DNA from: Acidimicrobiaceae bacterium
GTDB lineage: Bacteria > Actinomycetota > Acidimicrobiia > Acidimicrobiales > Poriferisodalaceae
DNA: 64,000 bases
Assembly (NCBI GenBank): GCA_905182565.1
Contig: CAJJCB010000015.1
Span: forward strand, 94,472-158,471
Direction of reading: 5' to 3'
The notes beneath the pieces were generated by a model. The model was not told the DNA's origin. It searched no databases and worked only from the letters and a program-made list of their open reading frames with translations. Each line of letters starts with the position of its first letter. Positions within the stretch are counted from its first letter, which is position 1. Below, in pieces: positions 17,026 through 25,742 of this stretch. The position numbers and the translations under genes are program-made.

Positions 17026-17754
17026 GTGCGCGACCGAAAGTATCGGGATGCTGAAGGGGCAATCGTAATCGACGGGCCGCGCTCGCTCGCGACCGCTGTG
17101 CAATGCGGTGCGGAGATTGAAGAAATTTTCGTTCGTGCGAATGAGTATGAGAGATTCTCTCATCTCTACAGCCTTGAGATGCAGGTGTCAGAAGTTGACG
17201 TCCGCTCGTTTGATTCCCTCGCTGACAGCGCTACTCCGCAGGGGGTTCTAGCCATCGCTCGACGTGTTGACGCTGATTTCGGTAGTTTGGCTCAGGAGCA
17301 TCGAGTTGTCGTGATGGATGCCATTCAAGATCCAGGAAACGTCGGAGCAATCATCAGAACTGCTGCTGCAGCTGGCTTTGGTGCAGTGGTCGGTTGCGTA
17401 GGAACAGCAGATTTGTGGAGCCCTCGATCTGTGCGGGCCAGCGCTGGAACGATTTTTTCCTTAAACGTTCATAGGCAAGCGGACCTTGTGGAAGTTCTAG
17501 AAAGCGTTGCCGAGGCTGGACACACTCGAGTAGTTACTCTCGCTTCTGGTACTACTCCTCTTGATCAGCTTAAAGTAGATGAGCGTATGACGCTCGTTCT
17601 AGGTAGCGAAGCGCATGGCGTTTCAGATGAGGCAATTGAAAGATCGGAATTAAAAGTTGCCGTTCCAATGGCCCATCCAGTTGAGTCACTTAACGTTTCG
17701 GTAACCGCAGGAATAGTTATGTATCAGATGTCAGGAAGCTTTAATGGTCGATGA
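17026..17754 (+). CDS. SpoU family RNA 2'-O-methyltransferase
   Basis: SPOUT-class ribose methyltransferase of rRNA or tRNA. The three SpoU motifs are clear: DAIQDPGNVGAIIRTAAAAGF, VLGSEAHGVSDEA, and VPMAHPVESLNVSVTAGIVMYQ forming the knot. The GTG used here (17026) is the first ordinary start, but the conserved N-terminal substrate-domain pattern (SSKRLAHLGRLVRDRKYR) begins upstream in frame, after a TAA at 16969-16971. The only start-like codon there is CTG at 16978, overlapping the rplT stop as CTGA. The true protein may thus be 16 residues longer. It sits between rplT and pheS. Confidence 0.88.
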   Translation: MRDRKYRDAEGAIVIDGPRSLATAVQCGAEIEEIFVRANEYERFSHLYSLEMQVSEVDVRSFDSLADSATPQGVLAIARRVDADFGSLAQEHRVVVMDAIQDPGNVGAIIRTAAAAGFGAVVGCVGTADLWSPRSVRASAGTIFSLNVHRQADLVEVLESVAEAGHTRVVTLASGTTPLDQLKVDERMTLVLGSEAHGVSDEAIERSELKVAVPMAHPVESLNVSVTAGIVMYQMSGSFNGR

Positions 17755-17823
17755 AAGTAACTCTGCTAGACAAGTGTCGATAAGTCATCGAAACTGTCGC
17801 GCTGGTCACGTATCCTTTAAGTC

Positions 17824-18897
17824 GTGAGCGTTTACGAAGAAATAATCTCAGCCAGAGATCAGGCTTTATCGAGTATCCAAAATGTGGCGGATCTATCTAA
17901 CTTGGTTGATCTGGAGCCGGCGTTGTTTGGCAAAAAATCAACTTTGGGCAGCCTGAAAGGGCTTATGGGCAAACTTGATGCTTCAGAGCGAGCGTCAGTT
18001 GGCCAAGCCTTAAACCAAGCTCAGAAAGAAGTGCAGGAAGCGCATCAACAGTCTAAGAAGCATTTCCTCGAACACGAGCGAACCCTTCAGTTAAGCGCAG
18101 AAGGAATAGATTTAACAGAAACGCTGAGAAACCCTAACCATAGAGGCCATCTCCACCTTGTAACTCAGACCATGGAACGTCTAGAAGATGTCTTTGTCGG
18201 TATGGGTTTCACAGTTTCTGAGGGGCCGCAGGCTGAGAGCGATTGGTATAACTTCGAAGCATTGAATTTGCCTGAGGCTCATGTTGCTAGGTCAATGTTT
18301 GACACGCTATACCTTGATTTAGGTGAAAGAACTGAGATCGGTGATGGCGAGGGTGGAGAAGCGACTAAGTTTTTGCTTCGGACACATACCTCCCCAGTTC
18401 AAATCCGAGTGATGGAGTCACAGGAACCACCAATTTATACGGTGTGCCCGGGGAGGGTCTTTCGGAGGGATACTGCTGATGCAAGCCATATGCCAGTTTT
18501 TCATCAGATAGAAGGCCTCGTTATCGACGAAGGAATAAGTTTCACGGATTTGGCTGGAACTCTAAATGACTTCACAAGTGCGTATTTTGGTGGAGCAATT
18601 AAAAGCCGATTGAGGCCCTCATACTTTCCATTTACAGAACCAAGTGCAGAGTTTGATATAACTTGCGTCATATGTGAGGGCTCAGGCTGCCAAACTTGTC
18701 AACGAACGGGCTGGATAGAGTTAGGTGGATGCGGAATGGTACACCCTAACGTATTGCGAAATTGCGGCATAGACAGTGAACAATGGACTGGGTTCGCGTT
18801 CGGTTTCGGTATTGACCGTTTAGCTCTGATGCGACACGGAATTAAGGATTTAAGAGATATGTACACCAATGATGTTCGCTTTTTGAGTCAGTTCTAG
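17824..18897 (+). CDS. pheS: phenylalanyl-tRNA synthetase, alpha chain
   Basis: Catalytic subunit of the (alpha-beta)2 enzyme charging tRNA(Phe). The N-terminal coiled coil (about 1-95) contains the usual tRNA-binding helices. Class II motif 2 is FRRDTADASHMPVFHQIEG, and motif 3 is GFAFGFGIDRLALMRHGI. A Cys-rich insertion (CVICEGSGCQTCQRTGW), frequent in bacterial PheS, lies before motif 3. GTG start, 357 aa, standard. It is followed by pheT, with its ATG 12 nt downstream. Confidence 0.96.
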   Translation: MSVYEEIISARDQALSSIQNVADLSNLVDLEPALFGKKSTLGSLKGLMGKLDASERASVGQALNQAQKEVQEAHQQSKKHFLEHERTLQLSAEGIDLTETLRNPNHRGHLHLVTQTMERLEDVFVGMGFTVSEGPQAESDWYNFEALNLPEAHVARSMFDTLYLDLGERTEIGDGEGGEATKFLLRTHTSPVQIRVMESQEPPIYTVCPGRVFRRDTADASHMPVFHQIEGLVIDEGISFTDLAGTLNDFTSAYFGGAIKSRLRPSYFPFTEPSAEFDITCVICEGSGCQTCQRTGWIELGGCGMVHPNVLRNCGIDSEQWTGFAFGFGIDRLALMRHGIKDLRDMYTNDVRFLSQF

Positions 18898-18909
18898 AAC
18901 GGGTTTTTG

Positions 18910-21282
18910 ATGAAAGTACTTCTTTCCTGGCTGCGTGAGTTCGCCCCAATCGAGGGTGACCCCGTTGAGCTGGGTAATCAGATGAGCGACCTTGGCATGG
19001 CCGTCGAAGAGATGACGATTATCGACCTGATCGATGGAATCGTTGTTGCCGAAGTAGTCGGATTGCGACCACACCCCAAAGCTGATCGGATTCAGATCGT
19101 AGATGTAGACCCTGGAGATGGGGTTCCACTACAGGTGTGTTGTGGAGCTTTTAACATGGCCGTGGGAGATAAAATTCCGTTCGCGACCATTGGCACGACC
19201 ATGCCTGATGGAATGGAAATTTCTCAACGCAAGATGCGCGGTGAATTTTCGAACGGTATGTGTTGTTCTGCTTCTGAAATCGGGCTGGGAAGCGATCATG
19301 AAGGTATTCTTATTCTATCTCCGGAACTAGTTGTCGGCGAGCCTGTAATGGCTCAGCTAGGCGCACAGGCTGATGTTCTGTGGGACCTGGAAATTAATCC
19401 GAATCGTCCCGACGCTATGTCAATCGCAGGTGTGGCAAGAGACCTGGCAGCTCGGCTAAACATTCCATTTCAGATACCTAAATGGTCCGTCGATCATTTG
19501 GCTACTAGCGAGATTTCAGAAACTTCGGTTAGCGTTACCGACTCAGAGCTCTGCCCTCGTTTCACAGCTCGAGTGCTTGAGGGTGTGAGCGTTGGTGTTT
19601 CACCTCTGTGGATGCAAACGCGTCTCCAGCTTCTGGGCATGAGATCAATTAATTCGGTAGTCGATGTATCTAATTACGTGATGCTCGAGCTGGGGACACC
19701 AAACCACACTTACGACTTGTCGTTAGTAGATGGAAATGCGATAGGAGTGCGGCGAGCAAAGACTGGTGAGTCAATTAAAACATTAGATGGACAAGAGAGA
19801 TTCTTAGCTCCGGGCGATGGGGTCATCGTAGACGGATCTGACGTTGCGATCGGCGTAGCCGGTGTAATGGGAGGATCTAGCACAGAAATTTCTGATTCAA
19901 CCAATACGATTCTACTTGAATTGGCTTGCTGGGACAGGACTGCTATCGCTCGAACTTCGCAGCGGATGGGTCTTCGTTCTGAAGCTTCGTCACGCTTTGA
20001 AAGAGGCACTGATATAAATTTAAGTGTCACAGCTGTGGAACGTTTTTGCTATCTCTTAAATGAAATAACGCCAGGCGGCATTCAGACTGAAGAGAAGATA
20101 AGCGATGTGCAAGTTACTAAAGAAAAGCAAACAACTATCAGCGTGCGCACTTCTCGCATCAACCTGTTACTTGGACAAAAGTTTTCTGGCGAAGATGTAG
20201 CTAATCTACTTATTCCTATTGGGTTCGAAGTTGTCCAGACAGATGATGCTGATGTTCAACTTGTGACAATTCCAAGTTTTCGCCCTGACTCAGAGACAGA
20301 AACAGACATAGCTGAAGAGGTCGGTCGCCATTTTGGTTACGGGCGTTTAGGAGCTACAGTACCCCGCTCTCCTAATGCTGGTCATCTTACATTTCATCAA
20401 AAAGCCCGCAGGCTTATCCGTCAGGTAATGGTCGGGGCAGGTTTGGATGAGGCTATGCCGAGCCCGTTTTTAGCCCCAGATGCGGTTGCCAACACCGGCC
20501 TCTCTTCAGCCAATGTAGTTCATCTACTTAACCCTTTAGCTATCGAAGAGTCAGTTCTAAGACCATCGCTGCGCTCTGGGCTGCTGACGGCGCTTGCCTA
20601 CAATCAGTCGCACCGAAATGAAAATGTTAAACTTTTCGAGATCGGATCAGTTTTTGCTCCTTCATCAGCGGGCTCTGGATTACCAGATGAGCACGAAATG
20701 CTGGGAGTCATTCTCGGCGACAACGACGCCTTAGCAGCCAAACAGCTTTGGGACGTAATCGCTGCTGGCCTAGGAATCAACGGAGAATTACGTAACGCTA
20801 TCGACCTTCCTGGACTTCACCCTCGACGTGCAGGGCAGCTAATCGTTGATGATCAAGAGGTAGGAGTTGTAGGTGAACTAGACCCAAGGGTTCTAGAGAA
20901 CTACGGGGTCAGTAACCGCTGCGGCTGGTTAGAGTTACGACTCGACCTGTTAATTCAATCTATGAGTCAAAATTCGACTCGTCTATATGGTCTAGTGTCC
21001 ACGTACCCGTCAAGCGATTTGGATTTAGCGTTCGTCGTGAAAGATGAAATCCAAGCATCTGATGTTGAACGAACTATCCGTTCTTTGGTCGGCTCGGAAC
21101 TAGCGTCTCTTGAACTCTTCGACGTTTTTCGAGGTGAAAAATTGGGCGAAGGAAAACGATCGTTGGCGTTTTCCTTGCGACTCCAATCAGCGGAGCGAAC
21201 TCTGACTCATGATCAGTTAGCCAGTATCCAAGAGCGATGTATCGAAGCAGTAGAGACAACTCATGATGCTCGACTCAGGTAG
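18910..21282 (+). CDS. pheT: phenylalanyl-tRNA synthetase, beta chain
   Basis: Large structural and editing subunit of PheRS. The N-terminal EMAP-like tRNA-binding domain has VVGLRPHPKADRIQIVDVD (about 48-66), followed by the B3/B4 editing domain, the B5 domain, a degenerate class II core, and the C-terminal anticodon-binding domain (VSTYPSSDLDLAFVV). About 790 aa, standard. A TTG is directly in front of the ATG at 18910; the ATG is preferred because PheT proteins begin MKVxLSWL. The stop is 1 nt from the convergent dehydrogenase gene. Confidence 0.96.
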   Translation: MKVLLSWLREFAPIEGDPVELGNQMSDLGMAVEEMTIIDLIDGIVVAEVVGLRPHPKADRIQIVDVDPGDGVPLQVCCGAFNMAVGDKIPFATIGTTMPDGMEISQRKMRGEFSNGMCCSASEIGLGSDHEGILILSPELVVGEPVMAQLGAQADVLWDLEINPNRPDAMSIAGVARDLAARLNIPFQIPKWSVDHLATSEISETSVSVTDSELCPRFTARVLEGVSVGVSPLWMQTRLQLLGMRSINSVVDVSNYVMLELGTPNHTYDLSLVDGNAIGVRRAKTGESIKTLDGQERFLAPGDGVIVDGSDVAIGVAGVMGGSSTEISDSTNTILLELACWDRTAIARTSQRMGLRSEASSRFERGTDINLSVTAVERFCYLLNEITPGGIQTEEKISDVQVTKEKQTTISVRTSRINLLLGQKFSGEDVANLLIPIGFEVVQTDDADVQLVTIPSFRPDSETETDIAEEVGRHFGYGRLGATVPRSPNAGHLTFHQKARRLIRQVMVGAGLDEAMPSPFLAPDAVANTGLSSANVVHLLNPLAIEESVLRPSLRSGLLTALAYNQSHRNENVKLFEIGSVFAPSSAGSGLPDEHEMLGVILGDNDALAAKQLWDVIAAGLGINGELRNAIDLPGLHPRRAGQLIVDDQEVGVVGELDPRVLENYGVSNRCGWLELRLDLLIQSMSQNSTRLYGLVSTYPSSDLDLAFVVKDEIQASDVERTIRSLVGSELASLELFDVFRGEKLGEGKRSLAFSLRLQSAERTLTHDQLASIQERCIEAVETTHDARLR

Positions 21283-21283
21283 T

Positions 21284-22207
21284 TTAGTACCCAGCTTTTA
21301 CATCTACTAAACCAATCAGTTGTTCCCCGTCTACTCTCGCACGAACATTTTTTGTAACCCTTTCTGCGAGGAGTGGCAGGCCCATCTCGGGCGTGTTGCC
21401 GACATGTGGGGTAATAATGCAGTTGTCGATTGCCCACAACGGATGATCGATGCCTAACGGCTCAGGATCAGTAACATCGAGCGCAGCTCCACCAATGGAC
21501 TTAGCTAATAGCGCCTCGACTAAGTCATCGGTCACGACATGTTTGCCTCGAGCAACATTGATTAGCCAAGCATGAGCCGGCAATAGAGAGAGTTCCTTGG
21601 CACTAATAATTCCCTCTGTTTCAGGAGTTAACGCAAGCGCAAGTATCAGTACGTCTGTTTCGGGTAACTTTTGATAGAGGTTAGCGAGTGAAGTTACATC
21701 TGACGATCCGGGCATTCGCTGAACATTTTTTCGGATGACAGTTATTCGACATTTAAAAGGTTCGAGGTACTTTAGAAGGAACTCTGTGATTCCACCGCCG
21801 CCCACTATTGTTACGCGCGCGCCATATAAATTTTTTCCTTGGGGATCGCCCCACTGGTTTGCTCTACCGTAGACGTGGAGGTTTCTTAAACCTGCAAGCG
21901 TCAGGGCGAGAGCGTGTTCGGCAACTGGCTCTGAATAAACGCCCTTTCCGCATGTCCAGATAAGATTTGGTCTTTCTTGGAGCATCGGGAGGAAAGGCTC
22001 TATGCCAGCATATGGAAGTTGAACCCATCGAATACCCGGGTTCTCGTCTAACATTTTGGGCAGTAAATCTGCTCGTGAGGGTTCGGCCCAGACTAGTGCT
22101 TGAGCTTCGGAAGGCTTCGTTATAAGTCCGCCTCCAGAAAGAACCGCATCACTTAATGCTTGCTGACGCCAGCAAGCAGGCTCTACAGCGACGTAAAGAG
22201 ATGTCAT
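21284..22207 (-). CDS. D-isomer 2-hydroxyacid dehydrogenase family
   Basis: NAD(P)-dependent 2-hydroxyacid dehydrogenase. The conserved catalytic Arg lies in LINVARGKHVV, Glu in DVTDPEPL and His in NCIITPHVGNTP. The nucleotide-binding loop is VGGGGITEF, where the usual third Gly of GxGxxG is replaced by Thr, so cofactor preference may be altered. The 307-aa length fits. The substrate is unknown: homologs act on glyoxylate, hydroxypyruvate, phosphoglycerate or formate. Convergent with pheT. Confidence 0.85.
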   Translation of the reverse strand: MTSLYVAVEPACWRQQALSDAVLSGGGLITKPSEAQALVWAEPSRADLLPKMLDENPGIRWVQLPYAGIEPFLPMLQERPNLIWTCGKGVYSEPVAEHALALTLAGLRNLHVYGRANQWGDPQGKNLYGARVTIVGGGGITEFLLKYLEPFKCRITVIRKNVQRMPGSSDVTSLANLYQKLPETDVLILALALTPETEGIISAKELSLLPAHAWLINVARGKHVVTDDLVEALLAKSIGGAALDVTDPEPLGIDHPLWAIDNCIITPHVGNTPEMGLPLLAERVTKNVRARVDGEQLIGLVDVKAGY

Positions 22208-22365
22208 GAAGACAAAGTTATCGCGCTCCGCGGCTTAGCGTTAAATCTTTGGAAGTTGTATGTGCCCATTGTATAGCGCATGCAAAAGTCTTTTGAATGG
22301 ATCTAAAGCGACTAGTCGGGTTTGGTTTGCCGCTCCTAAGATTCATGGCTGCGGGGAGCTATTCT

Positions 22366-23247
22366 TTAAAGAACTAAGTGAGATAGAACAGCCCAACTCT
22401 CTAAGTCTTCTTGAAGCGTGCGAGTTCCAAGAACCTGAATGCAAACGTGATCTGCTCCATTAACGCGGTGAGCGGTCAGTCGGTTTCTGATCGCATCAGA
22501 GCCAAATGTAACTAGTTCTGAAACTAATCTGTCGCTGGGTCCGTCAAGGAAATCTTTGTCCTCAAAACCCAACATCTTAAATTTTCGCTGGTTGCTCTTA
22601 GAACTGGTGTACTTCTGCAAGTGATCTCGACCTATTTCGATAGCCACTTGAGAGTCTTGGGTTAGAACCACAGCCATCTCTGCTGCAATGACTGGGTCGG
22701 GTCCCATTGCTAACCGGGTCAGTTTAGTATGTTCGGGGTTCGCCAAGTATGTGTGAGCGCCGAGAGTGTGGCTTCCCGCTAAGGCGCTCATCTTCGGTCC
22801 ATAAGCTGCGAGGCAAATAAGCGGAGGTGACGTATCGTCAGCTCTTTGCTCTTCCCACAAGTCAGTAAATTCGTTGAGGTAGCTAGTAGCGATAGAAAGC
22901 GGTTCTATCTGATTACTTAAAGCGCCACCTAAGCCAAGACCGAGAATATGACGACCGCCCGACTTCATTTGTAAATATCTGTGTCCTGCCACAGCTGCTC
23001 CGGGGGAGCGGTCACTCATCCTTGCGATGCCGTTGGCGACTGTCAATGACCATGTGCCTTCTAACAGTTGGGAAGCCAGAGACAGAGCTTCAGTTGGGCC
23101 GACCTCTGGAACCCATAAGGACGGGTAGCCGAGCCGTTCAATTTCCTGTGCAGCAATAGTAGCTTCAGATGGCGTGAGGTAATCAAACCTAAATGACCAC
23201 ACGCCGACCGGACCCAGTTTTTTTCTCAGCTGAGCAAAATCAGACAA
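22366..23247 (-). CDS. LLM-class F420-dependent oxidoreductase
   Basis: Luciferase-like TIM-barrel protein of an actinobacterial F420-dependent family. The N-terminus LGPVGVWSFRFD and GYPSLWVPEVGP, TVANGIARM with RSPGAAVAGHRYLQ and the glycine segment HILGLGLGGA match that subfamily. F420 rather than FMN use is inferred from the subfamily. At 293 aa it is the usual length. The substrate is unknown. Downstream, on the same strand, is the 2-hydroxyacid dehydrogenase. Confidence 0.82.
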   Translation of the reverse strand: MSDFAQLRKKLGPVGVWSFRFDYLTPSEATIAAQEIERLGYPSLWVPEVGPTEALSLASQLLEGTWSLTVANGIARMSDRSPGAAVAGHRYLQMKSGGRHILGLGLGGALSNQIEPLSIATSYLNEFTDLWEEQRADDTSPPLICLAAYGPKMSALAGSHTLGAHTYLANPEHTKLTRLAMGPDPVIAAEMAVVLTQDSQVAIEIGRDHLQKYTSSKSNQRKFKMLGFEDKDFLDGPSDRLVSELVTFGSDAIRNRLTAHRVNGADHVCIQVLGTRTLQEDLESWAVLSHLVL

Positions 23248-23322
23248 CTCTTCTCCATCGATATAGATGCTTAAACGTCTATCTGCGCTTCGCTATCTTG
23301 TAGCAACGCAAACCTAGGTCTC

Positions 23323-23946
23323 CTAATTTTCGCCCATCATTACTCCGTCAGACTTCAGATAAATAGAGTTCTTAGGACTTTTGAAGAGGTCCTGAACAGC
23401 AGGCAGAAATTCTTCAAGCTGCATGGATTGGTAAGTGGGATCGAAAGCAGGCTGATCATATTCTTGGCAAAATTCCACTGTGAGGTCATAGGCCTGATGT
23501 CCGGAAAAATCATCTCTCATGTTTCTGTCCATACCAAAATGGTGGAAGAAATTATAACCCTGAAAAATGCCGTGCTTCTCTACCATCCATAAATGGTCTT
23601 CAGACACAAAGGGCTTGAGAATTGCTACTGCAACATCAGGATGATTATAGGAGCCTAATGTATCGCCGATATCGTGTAACAACGCGCACACGACGTACTC
23701 GTCAGACTTATTCGCTCGCGCAGCGCGGGTAGCGGTTTGGACACTGTGCTCTAAGCGGTCAACTGAAAAGCCGCCGCAGTCTCCGTCTAGCAGTCGAAGG
23801 TGATCGATGACTCGATCTGTGAGACTCGCAGAAAAAACCTTGTTATGGGCTGCGATAATATCCCAATCAAGCTTGGTGGCTTCAGTCATTGCGCCAAACG
23901 TGGCACTTTGGGTAAGTAGTTCACTTGCTTCAGTTACGTCGGTCAT
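23323..23946 (-). CDS. HD-domain metalloprotein, possible mixed-valent diiron oxygenase
   Basis: HD-superfamily protein of 207 aa. Candidate metal ligands are His67 (EHSVQTATRA), His91-Asp92 (ALLHDIGDT), His102, His125 (EKHGIFQGYNFFHH) and Asp164. The 24-residue spacing from His67 to the HD pair matches that of PhnZ/MIOX-type oxygenases, and homologs are often listed near phosphonate or carbon-compound oxidation genes. Phosphohydrolase activity is the alternative. A GGGGG-rich ribosome site precedes the ATG. It is grouped with LLM and SDR genes on the same strand. Confidence 0.7.
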   Translation of the reverse strand: MTDVTEASELLTQSATFGAMTEATKLDWDIIAAHNKVFSASLTDRVIDHLRLLDGDCGGFSVDRLEHSVQTATRAARANKSDEYVVCALLHDIGDTLGSYNHPDVAVAILKPFVSEDHLWMVEKHGIFQGYNFFHHFGMDRNMRDDFSGHQAYDLTVEFCQEYDQPAFDPTYQSMQLEEFLPAVQDLFKSPKNSIYLKSDGVMMGEN

Positions 23947-24032
23947 GTTTCCCCCAGGAGACTAGAATCTATTAACCATGATAGATGCTGGCAACTGATG
24001 ATGGTCGGGTCAGCTTGTTTTTCAACGGATTA

Positions 24033-24857
24033 CTAGGGACGACTATCGGCCATCAATCCACCATCTGGGAAAATTATTTCTCCGGTCACAAAGCTCGATT
24101 CATCGCTACACAAGTATAGGCAAGCATTGGCGATGTCAGATGGCTCTCCAAGACGACGCAACGGTGTTTCTTTTGTTCTTGCTGTTACCCAAGCTTCATT
24201 ATTTGTGGCTGCACCACTCATCGAAGTTCTGATGTATCCGGGTCCAACTGCGTTTACTCTTATGTTGTGTCGCGCTAACTCAATGGCCCCGCACTTTGTG
24301 AGCATCCAAACTCCAGCTTTTGAGACGCAATAGTCAGAGGAACCCATCAATGCAGTTCGACCGGCCACTGAAGCTATATTGACTATCGCCCCACCGCCTG
24401 TGTTGATCATTTGGTTTGCCACCGCTTGATTCGTGAGCATCACTCCCGTGAGGTTCACATCAATAACTCGTTGCCAATTCTCGAGTGACTTATTCAGTAG
24501 AAGCATGTCGCCCTTGTCATAACGGTCAGCCTTAGCTTGCTCATCGGGCTCTCTGCTCACATAGGCAGCGTGCGAAATCCCGGCGGCGGCAACACATACA
24601 TCTATTCGCCCGAACTTCTCTACAGCACCTTGGACCATTGAGCTAACTTCTTCTGGCTGTGAGGTGTCTACGCCAATCCCGATTGCTTCACCGCCTGCGG
24701 CTATGACTTCGTCTACAACGGCATCTGCCCGTTCTGAGTTAAGGTCTGCAACAACTAGAGATGCTCCTTCAGCTGCGAACTTTAAGGCACACTCGCGTCC
24801 GATGCCTGATGCACCTCCTGTTATTAAAGCAACCTTATTTTCTAAACGTTGGCTCAT
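24033..24857 (-). CDS. SDR family oxidoreductase
   Basis: Classical short-chain dehydrogenase. The cofactor motif TGGASGIGRECA lies at about residues 14-25, an acidic residue after the second strand (VVADLN) suggests NAD(H) preference, and the catalytic segments are NIASVAGR (Ser) and the YCVSK tetrad (Tyr, Lys). It ends with SSFVTGEIIFPDGGL, the usual C-terminus. An insertion near residue 110 (YVSREPDEQAKADRYDKGDM) is longer than average. At 274 aa it is full length. Substrate unknown. Confidence 0.9.
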   Translation of the reverse strand: MSQRLENKVALITGGASGIGRECALKFAAEGASLVVADLNSERADAVVDEVIAAGGEAIGIGVDTSQPEEVSSMVQGAVEKFGRIDVCVAAAGISHAAYVSREPDEQAKADRYDKGDMLLLNKSLENWQRVIDVNLTGVMLTNQAVANQMINTGGGAIVNIASVAGRTALMGSSDYCVSKAGVWMLTKCGAIELARHNIRVNAVGPGYIRTSMSGAATNNEAWVTARTKETPLRRLGEPSDIANACLYLCSDESSFVTGEIIFPDGGLMADSRP

Positions 24858-25289
24858 GATTCTCCCATGTAGCTAGTAATAGAACTACATTACGCAATTA
24901 GCCATGTCTTTGTCGCTCAACGCTGGTGGTAATGCGTCAGTGTCGCTACAAAACAGCCGTTCGTGTGTGCATAAAAATACAACACGAAAACTAAGCTGCG
25001 CAAGGGTTTAAGGCCAAGGGCTTCGGTTGTATTACTGGTTGGTGAGTCCAAACGCCGCAGTGTTGACATGGCTGCACCGCATTCACTAGTACACGTTGAG
25101 GTGCTCCTGACTAGAGAAGAAGCGTTGAGTGGCCTTCTCGCCATGCAAATGATTGTCAGCCGCAGGCATGAAGCGGCATAAACAAAAGAAGATCGGCCCC
25201 GAAGGACCGGAGAGATCTCGATGATATGAGAAGATTAACTTAGTGAACTAATGGAGTTCACAAAAATACTTTAAATTGAAGGCGGATAT
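24858..25289. other. intergenic region with solitary terminator-type repeat
   Basis: 432 bases with no gene I trust. A 75-codon minus-strand frame at 24917-25144 has Ser/Thr/Arg-rich composition without family features and is not called. The notable content is the first copy of a dispersed repeat at 25159-25210 (separate entry). An ATG-proximal AT-rich tract before 25290 could be the promoter of the DUF3303 gene. Confidence 0.4.
25159..25210 (-). repeat. dispersed terminator repeat, copy 1 (orphan)
   Basis: First of three related elements. Read on the minus strand, CGGTCC-TTCG-GGGCCG forms a UUCG-capped stem followed by ATCTTCTTTTGTTT, a good intrinsic terminator. Next to it is a second small stem, GCCGC...GCGGC. 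The core is shared with copies at 25656-25705 and 26466-26499. In this copy no minus-strand gene ends just upstream, so it has no obvious client gene. Confidence 0.65.
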
Positions 25290-25553
25290 ATGCGATTCAT
25301 GGTTGAGTACACAATCACTCCTGAGGCTAGAAATGAAGTACAAGCTCTATTCAAAGCAACCGGTGCAATGCCTCCGGCAGGTGTCGAACTGTTGGGTCGC
25401 TGGCATGACGCCGCATCTCTGAAAGGTTACATGCTTTGCGAAACAGTTGACCCAGTGGGAATTGCAGTATGGCTCCAAGATTGGACCCATATGATGACTT
25501 TTAACGCCGTCTCAGTTGTTGATGATGAGCAGATGGCAGGAGTAATAAGCTAA
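25290..25553 (+). CDS. DUF3303 family small protein
   Basis: 87-residue protein starting MRFMVEYTITPEARNEVQALF, with GVELLGRWHD and the final acidic VVDDEQMAGV, matching the DUF3303 pattern of small single-domain dimeric alpha/beta-barrel proteins. The function is not established. The gene is followed within 25 nt by a strong plus-strand terminator (25579-25615), indicating monocistronic expression. It sits beside another barrel-like gene on the opposite strand. Confidence 0.78.
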   Translation: MRFMVEYTITPEARNEVQALFKATGAMPPAGVELLGRWHDAASLKGYMLCETVDPVGIAVWLQDWTHMMTFNAVSVVDDEQMAGVIS

Positions 25554-25578
25554 GACAGATATACCTCACAGAGCGTAA

Positions 25579-25615
25579 ATGGCTGGCCCTGCTGGGTCAG
25601 CCATCGTTTGTTTTG
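25579..25615 (+). terminator. intrinsic terminator after the DUF3303 gene
   Basis: ATGGCTGGCCC (25579-25589) pairs with GGGTCAGCCAT (25594-25604) over 11 positions with one G-U wobble around the 4-nt loop TGCT. It is followed by CGTTTGTTTTG, a T-rich tract. Confidence 0.8.
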
Positions 25616-25655
25616 CGCTCCCGCAAGGGGTGGTCTTATCAAATCGGTTTCCGTA

Positions 25656-25705
25656 CCGCAGACATGAAGCTGCGTAAACAACAAAAGACCGCCCCGAAGG
25701 GCGGC
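25656..25705 (-). terminator. dispersed terminator repeat, copy 2
   Basis: CCGCCC (25689-25694) and GGGCGG (25699-25704) form a perfect 6-bp stem around CGAA, which reads as a UUCG loop on the minus strand, followed there by TCTTTTGTTGTTT. It lies 38 nt after the stop of the minus-strand gene at 25743. The adjoining small stem here is CGCAG/CTGCG where copy 1 has GCCGC/GCGGC, so the paired bases change together while the loop is kept. Confidence 0.8.
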
Positions 25706-25742
25706 CCAGTGCTCTATTGATACAAGTATTTTTTTTCTTGTT

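Noticed and set aside
24917..25144. 75-codon minus-strand frame
   Set aside because: Ser/Thr/Arg-rich without recognisable structure; lies in an intergenic repeat region; no clear ribosome site.
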